Shown here: in pieces, positions 23,793 through 30,476 of the stretch
Position numbering within the stretch: position 1 is the first letter of the stretch
How the letters are laid out: every line of letters begins with the position of its first letter
NCBI GenBank assembly: GCA_041165345.1
Contig: JBEANQ010000008.1
Location: 1-30,476 of the forward strand
Source: JBBKWH01 sp041165345
GTDB taxonomy: Bacteria > Pseudomonadota > Gammaproteobacteria > Pseudomonadales > Moraxellaceae
DNA length: 30,476 bases
Reading direction: 5' to 3'
Program-made: the position numbers and the translations under genes
Notes under the pieces: generated by a model
The model's database searches: none
What the model was told of the DNA's origin: nothing
The model's input: the letters and a program-made list of their open reading frames with translations, nothing else

Positions 23793-25097
23793 ATGATTGA
23801 TTCGCAAACCTCCCTGCTGGGTTTTGTGCAGGAAGACATTGGCCGTTTGTTGGGCTTGCTGGCACTGTTTGGTGGCGTGGGTCTGCTGCTGGGCTTTCCG
23901 TGGACAGGGCTGGTCTTGGCACTGTTGGCGTTTTTGTGGGTCCAGTGGCGCTCGATGTATCGGCTGTATCGTTGGCTACGTTTTACCCCCAATGAGCTAC
24001 CGCCGGATCTTGACGGAGTATGGTCTGCGCTGGTGTACAACGTGCATCGGATTCAAACCAGTGAGCGTCGTGCCCGTGAAAGCTTGGTCAGCATTATGGA
24101 TCGGGCGCGTTCCTCCGTGTCTGCGCTTGAAGAAGCCGTGGTCTTGATTGACGGCCAAAACCTGCTGGAATGGTGGAACCCTGCGGCAGAGCAACTGCTG
24201 GGTCTGAAAGCAGGCGATCAAGGCCGCAATATTTTAAACCTGATTCGCTCACCCGAGTTTTTGCGCTATTACGAGCAAGGCCGATACCCTGAAGGCGTTA
24301 AGCTGCGCTCTTGGGTCAATTCGGGCTGTTTTTTGCAATGTGAGTTGACCCGTTTTGGTCAAAACGACCGCATCATGATTGCCTATGATGTCACCCGTTT
24401 GCACAACCTTGAGCAAATGCGCAAAGACTTCGTCGCCAATGTCTCGCATGAGTTGCGCACGCCGTTAACGGTGTTGGCCGGATACCTTGAAACCTTTTTA
24501 GATCAAGATGATTTAAATCCCCGCTGGCGTCGGGGCTTTGGTCAAATGCAGCAACAAACTCGCCGCATGACCACACTGGTCAATGACTTGTTGTTGTTAT
24601 CACGGCTAGAAAACGAAGGGCTACGCAGCAATCGCACCGAGATCGACATGCCCGCCTTGATGAGCCAACTGTTTGCGGATGCCGAAGCGTATAACAGCGA
24701 CTTTGGTCATAGCTTACATTTAGACATCGACAGTCACCGTAACCTGTTGGGGTCAGAGCAAGAAATTGCCAGCGCCTTGGGTAATTTGGTCACCAATGCG
24801 ATTAAGTACACGCCCAAAGGCGGCAGTATTACGTTGCGTTGGAGCGATGACAGCAAGCACGGTTATTTTGCAGTGGTGGATAGTGGCATTGGCATTGATT
24901 CACAGCATCTGCCACGTTTGACCGAGCGGTTTTATCGGGTGGATAGTGGCCGCAGCCGTGATACAGGCGGCACAGGCTTGGGGCTGGCGATTGTCAAACA
25001 TGTGTTGATGCAGCACGAAGCCCGCCTTGATATTCAATCAACCGTGGGCAAAGGCTCAACCTTTACGGCGGTCTTTCCGGCGGCAAGGTTGGTTTAA
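23793..25097 (+). CDS. phoR: PhoR, phosphate sensor histidine kinase
   Basis: Membrane histidine kinase of 434 aa, partner of PhoB. Two N-terminal membrane helices (about 17-34 and 37-52) have almost no periplasmic loop, as in PhoR, which senses phosphate status through the Pst system. A PAS-like region spans about 105-200 (ALEEAVVLIDGQNLLEWWN). The dimerisation domain has His 219 in VANVSHELRTPLTVL. The ATPase domain shows LVTNAIKYTPKGG (N box), VVDSGIGI (G1) and TGGTGLGLAIVKHV (G2). It starts 44 bases after phoB and has no strong ribosome site. Confidence 0.95.
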   Translation: MIDSQTSLLGFVQEDIGRLLGLLALFGGVGLLLGFPWTGLVLALLAFLWVQWRSMYRLYRWLRFTPNELPPDLDGVWSALVYNVHRIQTSERRARESLVSIMDRARSSVSALEEAVVLIDGQNLLEWWNPAAEQLLGLKAGDQGRNILNLIRSPEFLRYYEQGRYPEGVKLRSWVNSGCFLQCELTRFGQNDRIMIAYDVTRLHNLEQMRKDFVANVSHELRTPLTVLAGYLETFLDQDDLNPRWRRGFGQMQQQTRRMTTLVNDLLLLSRLENEGLRSNRTEIDMPALMSQLFADAEAYNSDFGHSLHLDIDSHRNLLGSEQEIASALGNLVTNAIKYTPKGGSITLRWSDDSKHGYFAVVDSGIGIDSQHLPRLTERFYRVDSGRSRDTGGTGLGLAIVKHVLMQHEARLDIQSTVGKGSTFTAVFPAARLV

Positions 25098-25115
25098 ATC
25101 TGGGGTGTATATGTG

Positions 25116-25146
25116 AGGGGGCAACCATGAACGGGTTGCCCCCTTT
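25116..25146 (+). terminator. Probable terminator of phoBR
   Basis: AGGGGGCAACC (25116-25126) and GGTTGCCCCCT (25134-25144) form a perfect 11-bp GC-rich stem with a 7-base loop, followed only by TTT. It sits between the convergent phoR and dadA genes. The stem is strong but the U-run is short. Confidence 0.6.
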
Positions 25147-25149
25147 ACG

Positions 25150-26406
25150 TTATAGCCCTACAAACGCAAAATCGACGGCTGGGCGTTTACCTGCCACGAT
25201 TTCGGCAATGGCTCGACCTGACCCACACGAGTGCGTCCAGCCCAAGGTGCCATGCCCCGTGTTGAGGTATAAGTTGGCAATCGGTGAGCAGCCAATATAC
25301 GGCACATTGGACGGGGTGGCGGGGCGTAACCCTGTCCAATACTGTGCGTGCGCCGCATGGGCAACTTCTGGAAACAGTTGCAGGGTGCGGCGGGTAATGG
25401 CGTCACAGCGTACACGGTTGAGCGTGGTGTTATAGCCATTGAATTCTGCCGTGCCAGCCACGCGCAGACGGTGACCCAAGCGTGAAAACACCAGCTTATA
25501 TTCATCATCCGTCAGGCTCAGGGTGGGCGCTCGGCTGGGGTCGGTAATTTCAAAGGTGGCTGAGTACCCTTTGGCCGGATAGATCATTAAATCAAGCCCT
25601 AACGGTTGAATCATCATGGGGCTGTAGCTGCCCAAGCACAGCACATAGGCGCTGGCTTTGAGGGTGTATTGTTGGCCGTCAGCGGCTTTGATCACCACAC
25701 CACTGATGCGGTCGTATTGTTGGTTTAAGCCAATGATGTGGCTGTCATATAAAAACCGCACGCCACTGGCCGCGCAGCGTTCGGCTAAGCGTTGGGTAAA
25801 TTGGTGGGCATCGCCTGATTCGTCTTCGGCGGTGTAGGTTGCCCCAGCAATCTGCGCTTGCATATGGGCGAGGGCAGGCTCTAGCCGGACGGCTTCGGCG
25901 GCGTCAATGATGCGGCGGTCACAGCCAAATTCGCGCATCAGTTTGGCGGGTTCGAGGGCAGCTTCAAATTCGGTAGGGTTGGTATAAAAATGCAAAATAC
26001 CACGGTCAAGGCAGTCATATTGAATGCCCGTCTCGGCACGCAAGGCTTGTAAGGTGTCACGCGAATACGTGCCAAGATTGACCATTTGAATGATGTTATG
26101 CCGCGTACGGGCAGGGCTGCATTCACGCAAAAATTGCAGTCCCCAGCGCCATTGCCGCCAATCTGCCCGTAGCCGAAACAGCAAAGGCGCGTCTTCACGC
26201 AGTAGCCATTTGATCAGCTTGGCCGGTGCGGCAGGGTTTGCCCACGGTTCGGCATGGGAGACCGAAATTTGGCCGCCATTGGCGAACGAGGTTTCCATGC
26301 CTGCGGCCGGTTGCCGGTCAATCACGGTGACGTCAAAGCCTTGTTGACGCAAAAACCACGCCGAGGTAACGCCCACCACACCTGCACCCAAAACGATGAC
26401 ATGCAT
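25150..26406 (-). CDS. dadA: D-amino acid dehydrogenase small subunit
   Basis: FAD-dependent enzyme (418 aa) that oxidises D-amino acids, typically D-alanine, to the keto acid and feeds electrons to the respiratory chain at the inner membrane. The N-terminal FAD motif is VLGAGVVGVTSAW (about 5-17), followed by the DadA signature METSFANGGQISVSHAEPWANP. The C-terminal FAD block is YLNTGHGTLGWTHSCGSGRAIAEIVAGKRP. Length is close to E. coli DadA (432). AGGAGGG lies upstream of the ATG. No dadX racemase is adjacent, which is a difference from E. coli. Confidence 0.93.
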   Translation of the reverse strand: MHVIVLGAGVVGVTSAWFLRQQGFDVTVIDRQPAAGMETSFANGGQISVSHAEPWANPAAPAKLIKWLLREDAPLLFRLRADWRQWRWGLQFLRECSPARTRHNIIQMVNLGTYSRDTLQALRAETGIQYDCLDRGILHFYTNPTEFEAALEPAKLMREFGCDRRIIDAAEAVRLEPALAHMQAQIAGATYTAEDESGDAHQFTQRLAERCAASGVRFLYDSHIIGLNQQYDRISGVVIKAADGQQYTLKASAYVLCLGSYSPMMIQPLGLDLMIYPAKGYSATFEITDPSRAPTLSLTDDEYKLVFSRLGHRLRVAGTAEFNGYNTTLNRVRCDAITRRTLQLFPEVAHAAHAQYWTGLRPATPSNVPYIGCSPIANLYLNTGHGTLGWTHSCGSGRAIAEIVAGKRPAVDFAFVGL

Positions 26407-26526
26407 GACCTAACCCCTCCTGTTGAACCGATATCTCAACCGAATGCGAGAACAGTGCCAACAGGATCAGCATAGTCCTCAATTGCTTGCGGGAAAAGAC
26501 CGGTTTGATGATGCGCCTGTAACGGC

Positions 26527-26937
26527 TTAGGCGTCCGGAGTGTCGGTGTCTAGACTACCGTGGCGGAGTCCTTCGCGGGCGGCATGGGCGAGTTGTTGGT
26601 ATTTTTGTTTAAAGGCATCAAGGTTGTCTTCTTCAAGCTCTTCAAGGTCTAACAAGGCATTGTGAGCGCCTTGGGTGACCCGAATGAGTTCGTCGAGCTT
26701 GATTTGAATGGCTTCGGTATCACGGTTTTGGGTGTTTTGAATTAAAAAGACCATCAAAAACGTGATGATGGTGGTTCCGGTATTGATCACCAATTGCCAT
26801 GTGTCGCTAAACTGAAAGAGGGGGCCGGTGATGACCCACAGCACAATAATGCCAACGGCCATCGCAAAGACTCGAGGACGACCCGAGAAGTGTGCGGTGT
26901 TTTTGGCAAAGCGAGAGTACCCCGTGGTTTTTGTCAT
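26527..26937 (-). CDS. Low-affinity iron/copper permease family membrane protein
   Basis: Small membrane protein of 136 aa matching the low-affinity iron permease family. Two membrane helices (about 24-43 and 52-68) carry the family pattern SDTWQLVINTGTTIITFLMVFLIQNTQNRDTEAIQIKLDELI. An acidic C-terminal helix follows (DLEELEEDNLDAF). The metal-transport role comes from a yeast Fet4-type relation and is unproven in bacteria. It lies between ahr and dadA, all on the minus strand, with 72- and 120-base gaps, so cotranscription is possible but not shown. Confidence 0.85.
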   Translation of the reverse strand: MTKTTGYSRFAKNTAHFSGRPRVFAMAVGIIVLWVITGPLFQFSDTWQLVINTGTTIITFLMVFLIQNTQNRDTEAIQIKLDELIRVTQGAHNALLDLEELEEDNLDAFKQKYQQLAHAAREGLRHGSLDTDTPDA

Positions 26938-27009
26938 GCTGTGCCTATGGTCTGTGCTAAGAAGTGAGGCGCAGGGAACAAATGCCCCCTGCGGTCGAGT
27001 CTGACGGGT

Positions 27010-28026
27010 TTAAAAGTCGGCTTTAAGCACGACACGATACCGCGCTTTACCCGCACGGACATGGGCAATGGCGTCATTGATGCGCGACATGGGAAATTCT
27101 TCGACAATGGGTTCGACGCCGCTACGGGCGGCAAAGTCGAGCAATTTGCGTAGCGCCCACGGCGAGCCTGTCGGTGATCCCGCGACCGACTTTGCGCCAC
27201 CAATTAAGCTAAAGGCGGGGACTTTAATCGGTTCTAGCACGGCTCCCACCACATGAAACACGCCTTCGGGGGCAAGCGCTGCCAAGTAGCTATTCCACTC
27301 TAGCGGTGCGTTGACGGTATCCACGATCAAATCAAGGCTACCGGCAATGGCTTTCAGGGCGCGTTTGTCGATGCTGGACACCACATGGTCGGCACCCATG
27401 CCGAGAATTTCGGCCTGTTTGTCTGGGTTTGAGCTAAAGGCGGTCACGTCACAGCCCCATGCTTTAAACAGTTGAATGGCCATATGGCCTAAGCCGCCAA
27501 TGCCCACCACGCCAACCTTATGAAACGGCTTGGTGTTGTGTTGCAGCAAAGGTGCAAATACGGTAATGCCGCCACACAGCAGCGGTCCGGCTTTGGCGGG
27601 GTCTAGGCCGTCAGGCAGGGGAATCACCCATTCCCAACTGGCGCGCACGCTTTCGGCAAATCCACCGGCATGGCCTACAATAGTGGCTTTGGATTTGGCG
27701 CACAGATTTTGTTTGCCATTGATACACGGGTTGCAGTGCTGGCAGCTTTCGGCGGTCCAGCCAATGCCGACCCGCTGGCCGAGCTTTAGGCCACGGGTAG
27801 CATCGCCCAAGGCGGTGATCGTGCCAATAATTTCGTGACCGGCGACCACCGGATACTGGGTGCTGCCCCATTCGTTATCAATCACCGACAAGTCAGAGTG
27901 ACAAATACCGCAGTATTCCACCTTCACTTCGACTTCGTGACTGCGGAGGGCGGCAACCGGTTGGTCATACGGGGTGAGTTCAGCACCGGCATTGGCGGCG
28001 GCATAGCTGCGGATGGTGTGGCTCAT
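27010..28026 (-). CDS. ahr: NADPH-dependent zinc aldehyde reductase (Ahr/YjgB type)
   Basis: Medium-chain zinc alcohol dehydrogenase of 338 aa, very similar in recalled sequence to E. coli Ahr (YjgB), which reduces a broad range of aldehydes with NADPH. Catalytic zinc ligands are Cys 39, His 64 (GHE) and Cys 151; the structural zinc site is Cys 95, 98, 101 and 109 (CQHCNPC...C). The Rossmann motif GIGGLG is at 175-180, and SSNPDK after beta-2 fits NADPH. The C-terminus KARYRVVLKADF matches the Ahr ending. The ribosome site is weak. It may detoxify aldehydes, for example from lipid metabolism. Confidence 0.92.
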   Translation of the reverse strand: MSHTIRSYAAANAGAELTPYDQPVAALRSHEVEVKVEYCGICHSDLSVIDNEWGSTQYPVVAGHEIIGTITALGDATRGLKLGQRVGIGWTAESCQHCNPCINGKQNLCAKSKATIVGHAGGFAESVRASWEWVIPLPDGLDPAKAGPLLCGGITVFAPLLQHNTKPFHKVGVVGIGGLGHMAIQLFKAWGCDVTAFSSNPDKQAEILGMGADHVVSSIDKRALKAIAGSLDLIVDTVNAPLEWNSYLAALAPEGVFHVVGAVLEPIKVPAFSLIGGAKSVAGSPTGSPWALRKLLDFAARSGVEPIVEEFPMSRINDAIAHVRAGKARYRVVLKADF

Positions 28027-28172
28027 GGGGCAGGCTCAATTAAAAACAGTGAGAAGGTTGTAGCGCGTTTAGGCGTCACCTTACATCTCAATTTGGTCAA
28101 CTGATGGTATCTCAATCGTGGGACATCGTCAGATTGACCTGTGCAGCCTGACTTTGTTGCCCCATCCATCAC

Positions 28173-29174
28173 TCATGCCGACCCCAACATTTTTTGCCGC
28201 CATTGATTGGGGGTGCAGTTCATCCATTCTCGAAAGGCTCGTTGAAACGCACTTTGTTCGGAATACCCCAATAGCAGTGCAATATCAGCCAGTCCCAATT
28301 GCGGATCACTTAAGTATTGTTGGGCTAAAGTGCAGCGCACCTGATCAAGGCGTTGCTGATAGCTGGTGTTTAATTGTACCAAACGCCGTTGCAGTGCCCG
28401 CACCGACAGACCCAGACGCTCAGCGACAGGAGCAATTCTGACTTGACCACTATGAATCGCCTCGACCAATGCCGCTTGCAAGCAGCGTTCAAAGTCATTG
28501 GCTTGGGGGAGTGCGGCCAATAATGCAGCGGCTTGTTGATCTAAAATTTGTTGTAAGGCGGTATCGGGCTGGCCAAGCGGCAATGCCAACCATTTAAGCT
28601 CTAAGCACACCTTGGTGCGAATGGCATCAAACCCGACCGGACAACCAAAAAATGCCCGATACGGTTGTACATCGCTAGGGACTGGGTTAATAAAACTCAC
28701 AGAGGTCAGGGGTAGGGGCTGTGGGGCAACCAATTGACTGATCAATTGATACAGCAAGCCAATGGCAGTTTCGTCTACCAACTGACCAGGACAGCCTGCT
28801 TCTCTCCCCCAACTGAGGGTCAAAATATTGTCATTCATTTCGACCAGCATGGCGCTGCCATCATAGGCCAGTCGGTTGTAGCGCAATAACTGTTGAAACG
28901 CATCGTACAGTGTGGCGCATGACAAGCCTAAATAACCCAGCAATCCCACATGTCGTGGTTGTACCCATTTGGCAATGGCTAATCCGAGTGCGGGTCTGGG
29001 GTCTTGACTGGCCACCGCCTGCATATAGTGTTGCCATGTGGCAAACGGGAGGCGCTCACCAGCGATAATGGAGTGGCAGCCAACAGGGACTTGTAGCCCA
29101 TGCTGGGTGCAATAGTCGATGAGTAAGCCAGTCAAAGAGCCTTGTACAGAGCCTTGCAACATGCGATCTGGCAT
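28173..29174 (-). CDS. AraC-family transcriptional regulator
   Basis: Regulator of 333 aa. The N-terminal domain (about 1-200) has the arrangement of OruR/ArgR-like AraC proteins with an arabinose-binding-type fold; blocks include GLLGYLGLSCATLYDAFQQL and YRAFFGCPVGFD. The C-terminal AraC double helix-turn-helix (about 230-330) has VAERLGLSVRALQRRL and LGLADIALLLGYSEQSAFQRAFREW. It is divergent from the fatty-acid-hydroxylase-type gene (125-base gap) and paralogous to the partial regulator at the right edge. The effector is unknown. A second ATG at residue 5 is a possible start. Confidence 0.9.
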   Translation of the reverse strand: MPDRMLQGSVQGSLTGLLIDYCTQHGLQVPVGCHSIIAGERLPFATWQHYMQAVASQDPRPALGLAIAKWVQPRHVGLLGYLGLSCATLYDAFQQLLRYNRLAYDGSAMLVEMNDNILTLSWGREAGCPGQLVDETAIGLLYQLISQLVAPQPLPLTSVSFINPVPSDVQPYRAFFGCPVGFDAIRTKVCLELKWLALPLGQPDTALQQILDQQAAALLAALPQANDFERCLQAALVEAIHSGQVRIAPVAERLGLSVRALQRRLVQLNTSYQQRLDQVRCTLAQQYLSDPQLGLADIALLLGYSEQSAFQRAFREWMNCTPNQWRQKMLGSA

Positions 29175-29223
29175 TGTGAGTCTGCGTCCATGAGTTTGTC
29201 GTCGTAATTTGTCAATTTATGAG

Positions 29224-29258
29224 GCCAAAAGTCAAGCGTATTGGCAAAAATAGTGGCA
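29224..29258. promoter_or_regulatory. Candidate AraC-type binding region
   Basis: In the gap between the AraC gene and the hydroxylase gene, TGGCA occurs twice in direct orientation (29242-29246 and 29254-29258). GCCAA at 29224-29228 faces TTGGC at 29241-29245. Direct repeats of this sort are typical of AraC-family sites, but the motif is short and chance is possible. Confidence 0.3.
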
Positions 29259-29299
29259 CGATTCAATCCATCAGCCGAACATGATTGAGGAACACCACC

Positions 29300-29932
29300 A
29301 TGTTAAAAGGGTTTGTTGTGGGTTTAGTGACCGCCAATGCCTTTGAGTGGGTCGCACATAAATATTTGCTGCATGGGACACCGCGTAAAGGCCAGCCGCG
29401 CTTTAGCCCCAGTCCTGCCAGCATGGAAAGCCACTGGGCGCATCATCGGATGGTGCGAAAAACGGCGTTTGGCGATGAATGCTATGAGCAAGGCTTAAGC
29501 CACGACCGAACCCGTCTAGAGTTATTATCATTGGGTGTGGTTGCAGGCGCAATGACGGTATTTTGGCCGGTGTCACGCGGCTTTGTGCTGGCCAGTTGGT
29601 ATAGCGCAGGGCGTTATTTTTACGTGCATCGGCGCGCGCATTTAGAGCCTGCATGGGCACAAAAGCGTATTCCATGGCACTATGATCACCACATGAACAC
29701 CATCCAAGACGCCAACTGGTGTGTCACACGGCCATGGTTTGACTATGTGATGGGCACGCGTGAAGCCTCAGATATCGCTTTAATGGAATCTAATCCCTTG
29801 GGGATTGCATTGCCCGCACAGATTGAAGTTCCCCTCAATCGCCTGCTGCGTCGGGTATTGCCACACGCCTTTAGACGGTTATCTGCACATGAGCGTGTGG
29901 CGCAGCAGCCAGAGACTCAAGAAATGGGTTGA
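29300..29932 (+). CDS. Fatty-acid-hydroxylase/sterol-desaturase superfamily membrane enzyme
   Basis: Predicted di-iron membrane oxygenase of 210 aa. Four histidine clusters are visible: HKYLLH (His 20, 25), HWAHH (45, 48, 49), HRRAH (110, 114 region) and HYDHH (127, 130, 131), the layout of the superfamily. Hydrophobic segments lie at about 3-15 and 75-105. Known members hydroxylate or desaturate lipids, sterols or carotenoids; the substrate here is unknown. GAGGAA eight bases before the ATG at 29300 fixes the start; a TTG at 29285 is unsupported. It lies between two paralogous AraC genes, overlapping the second tail-to-tail by 16 bases. Confidence 0.83.
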   Translation: MLKGFVVGLVTANAFEWVAHKYLLHGTPRKGQPRFSPSPASMESHWAHHRMVRKTAFGDECYEQGLSHDRTRLELLSLGVVAGAMTVFWPVSRGFVLASWYSAGRYFYVHRRAHLEPAWAQKRIPWHYDHHMNTIQDANWCVTRPWFDYVMGTREASDIALMESNPLGIALPAQIEVPLNRLLRRVLPHAFRRLSAHERVAQQPETQEMG

Positions 29933-30476
29933 TGCCCAAACCCTTGCCGTACCTGTTGGGGTGTTTGGCCGGTCCAATGTTTAAATGCACGTTGAAACGC
30001 GCTTTGTTCGGAATACCCCAACAAAAAACTAATGTCATTGAGTGACAATGCAGGGTCTTGCAAGTATTGATGCGCCAAATGTTGCCGTGTTTTGGCTAAC
30101 ACATGTTGAAAGGTTTGTTGTTGCTCGGCCAAGCGTCGTTGCAGGCTACGCACCGACAGATTTAACAGATTGGCAATTTGCTCAAGATTGGGCTCACCGT
30201 TATGCATACATTTGATCAGGGCTTGGCGCATTTCATGATCAAAGGCATCAATTGAAGGTAAGGCACACAATAAGGCTTCGGCTTGTTTTTCAAGACGACT
30301 AATTTGATTGGCATCAGCATGTTGAAACTCAACACTCAACAAACTAATGGGAAGCTGAATGCATGTTCTTTCACAGCCCATGTGGACAGGGCACCCATAA
30401 AATGCTTCATAGGCCTGTTGATCAGTATTTTTAGAGTGCATTAAATATACATTTTGTAAATTAAGATTTTCTTTAC
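29917..30476 (-). CDS. AraC-family regulator, 5' end beyond the window (partial)
   Basis: C-terminal part of a second AraC regulator. The frame stays open through the window edge (codons upstream of the internal ATG at 30441 read KENLNLQNVYL), and that stretch still aligns with the other AraC protein (PLPLTSVSFIN), so the true start is outside. The segment YEAFYGCPVHMG matches YRAFFGCPVGFD of the paralog. The double helix-turn-helix is complete: LEQIANLLNLSVRSLQRRL and LSLNDISFLLGYSEQSAFQRAF. It converges on the hydroxylase gene and shares 16 bases with its 3' end. Confidence 0.88.
   Translation of the reverse strand, partial: KENLNLQNVYLMHSKNTDQQAYEAFYGCPVHMGCERTCIQLPISLLSVEFQHADANQISRLEKQAEALLCALPSIDAFDHEMRQALIKCMHNGEPNLEQIANLLNLSVRSLQRRLAEQQQTFQHVLAKTRQHLAHQYLQDPALSLNDISFLLGYSEQSAFQRAFKHWTGQTPQQVRQGFGHQPIS

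Noticed and set aside
1..30476. CRISPR arrays, tRNA/rRNA genes, insertion sequences, prophage or attachment sites
   Set aside because: Reading both strands I saw no regular direct repeats with spacers, no transposase or integrase genes and no tRNA-like cloverleaf; the window is ordinary chromosomal core.

Overview
The window looks like a chromosomal core segment of an aerobic gammaproteobacterium. The most likely placement is near Moraxellaceae/Pseudomonadales (Acinetobacter relatives). This rests on protein character and gene neighbourhoods: dnaJ next to dapB, argS followed by an FtsN-like SPOR protein, zur-znuCB opposite znuA, and a complete atpIBEFHAGDC operon. The placement is an inference without any database search. 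I see no tRNA, rRNA, CRISPR array, insertion sequence or prophage.

Region by region: (1) 1-1189, the last codons of a gene entering from the left, then an HSL-type esterase on the minus strand. (2) 1190-6376, the heat-shock locus: grpE and dnaK each have a visible sigma-32-type promoter, and dnaJ follows. Between dnaK and dnaJ lies an opposite-strand gene for a CarF/PEDS1-like membrane lipid desaturase with eight histidines. (3) 6463-7982, dapB (lysine/peptidoglycan precursor) followed by a secreted START-domain protein from a TTG start. (4) 8034-15247 (minus), the whole F1Fo ATP synthase operon behind a strong sigma-70 promoter, with a UUCG-capped hairpin between atpA and atpG. (5) 15382-18441, the zinc uptake locus: znuA diverges from the overlapping zur-znuC-znuB operon, with a Zur-box palindrome between them. 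(6) 18500-20978, argS and an FtsN-like SPOR-domain protein. (7) 21034-22826, a short-chain dehydrogenase diverging from a TetR regulator, with a near-perfect palindrome between them. (8) 23038-25097, phoB-phoR with a Pho box upstream of phoB. (9) 25150-28026 (minus), D-amino acid dehydrogenase dadA, a small low-affinity iron permease family protein and the zinc aldehyde reductase ahr. (10) 28173-30476, a fatty-acid-hydroxylase-type membrane enzyme between two paralogous AraC regulators, the second cut by the right edge.

Convergent gene pairs are separated by clean, mostly bidirectional rho-independent terminators (4187-4217, 7990-8017, 20994-21021). Regulatory logic can be read directly at several places: sigma-32 promoters for chaperones, a Zur box for zinc uptake, a Pho box for phoBR, and a candidate TetR operator overlapping the dehydrogenase promoter. 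The most interesting loci are the CarF-like desaturase inside the chaperone locus and the hydroxylase flanked by twin AraC regulators. Both suggest membrane-lipid modification whose substrates cannot be read from the sequence.
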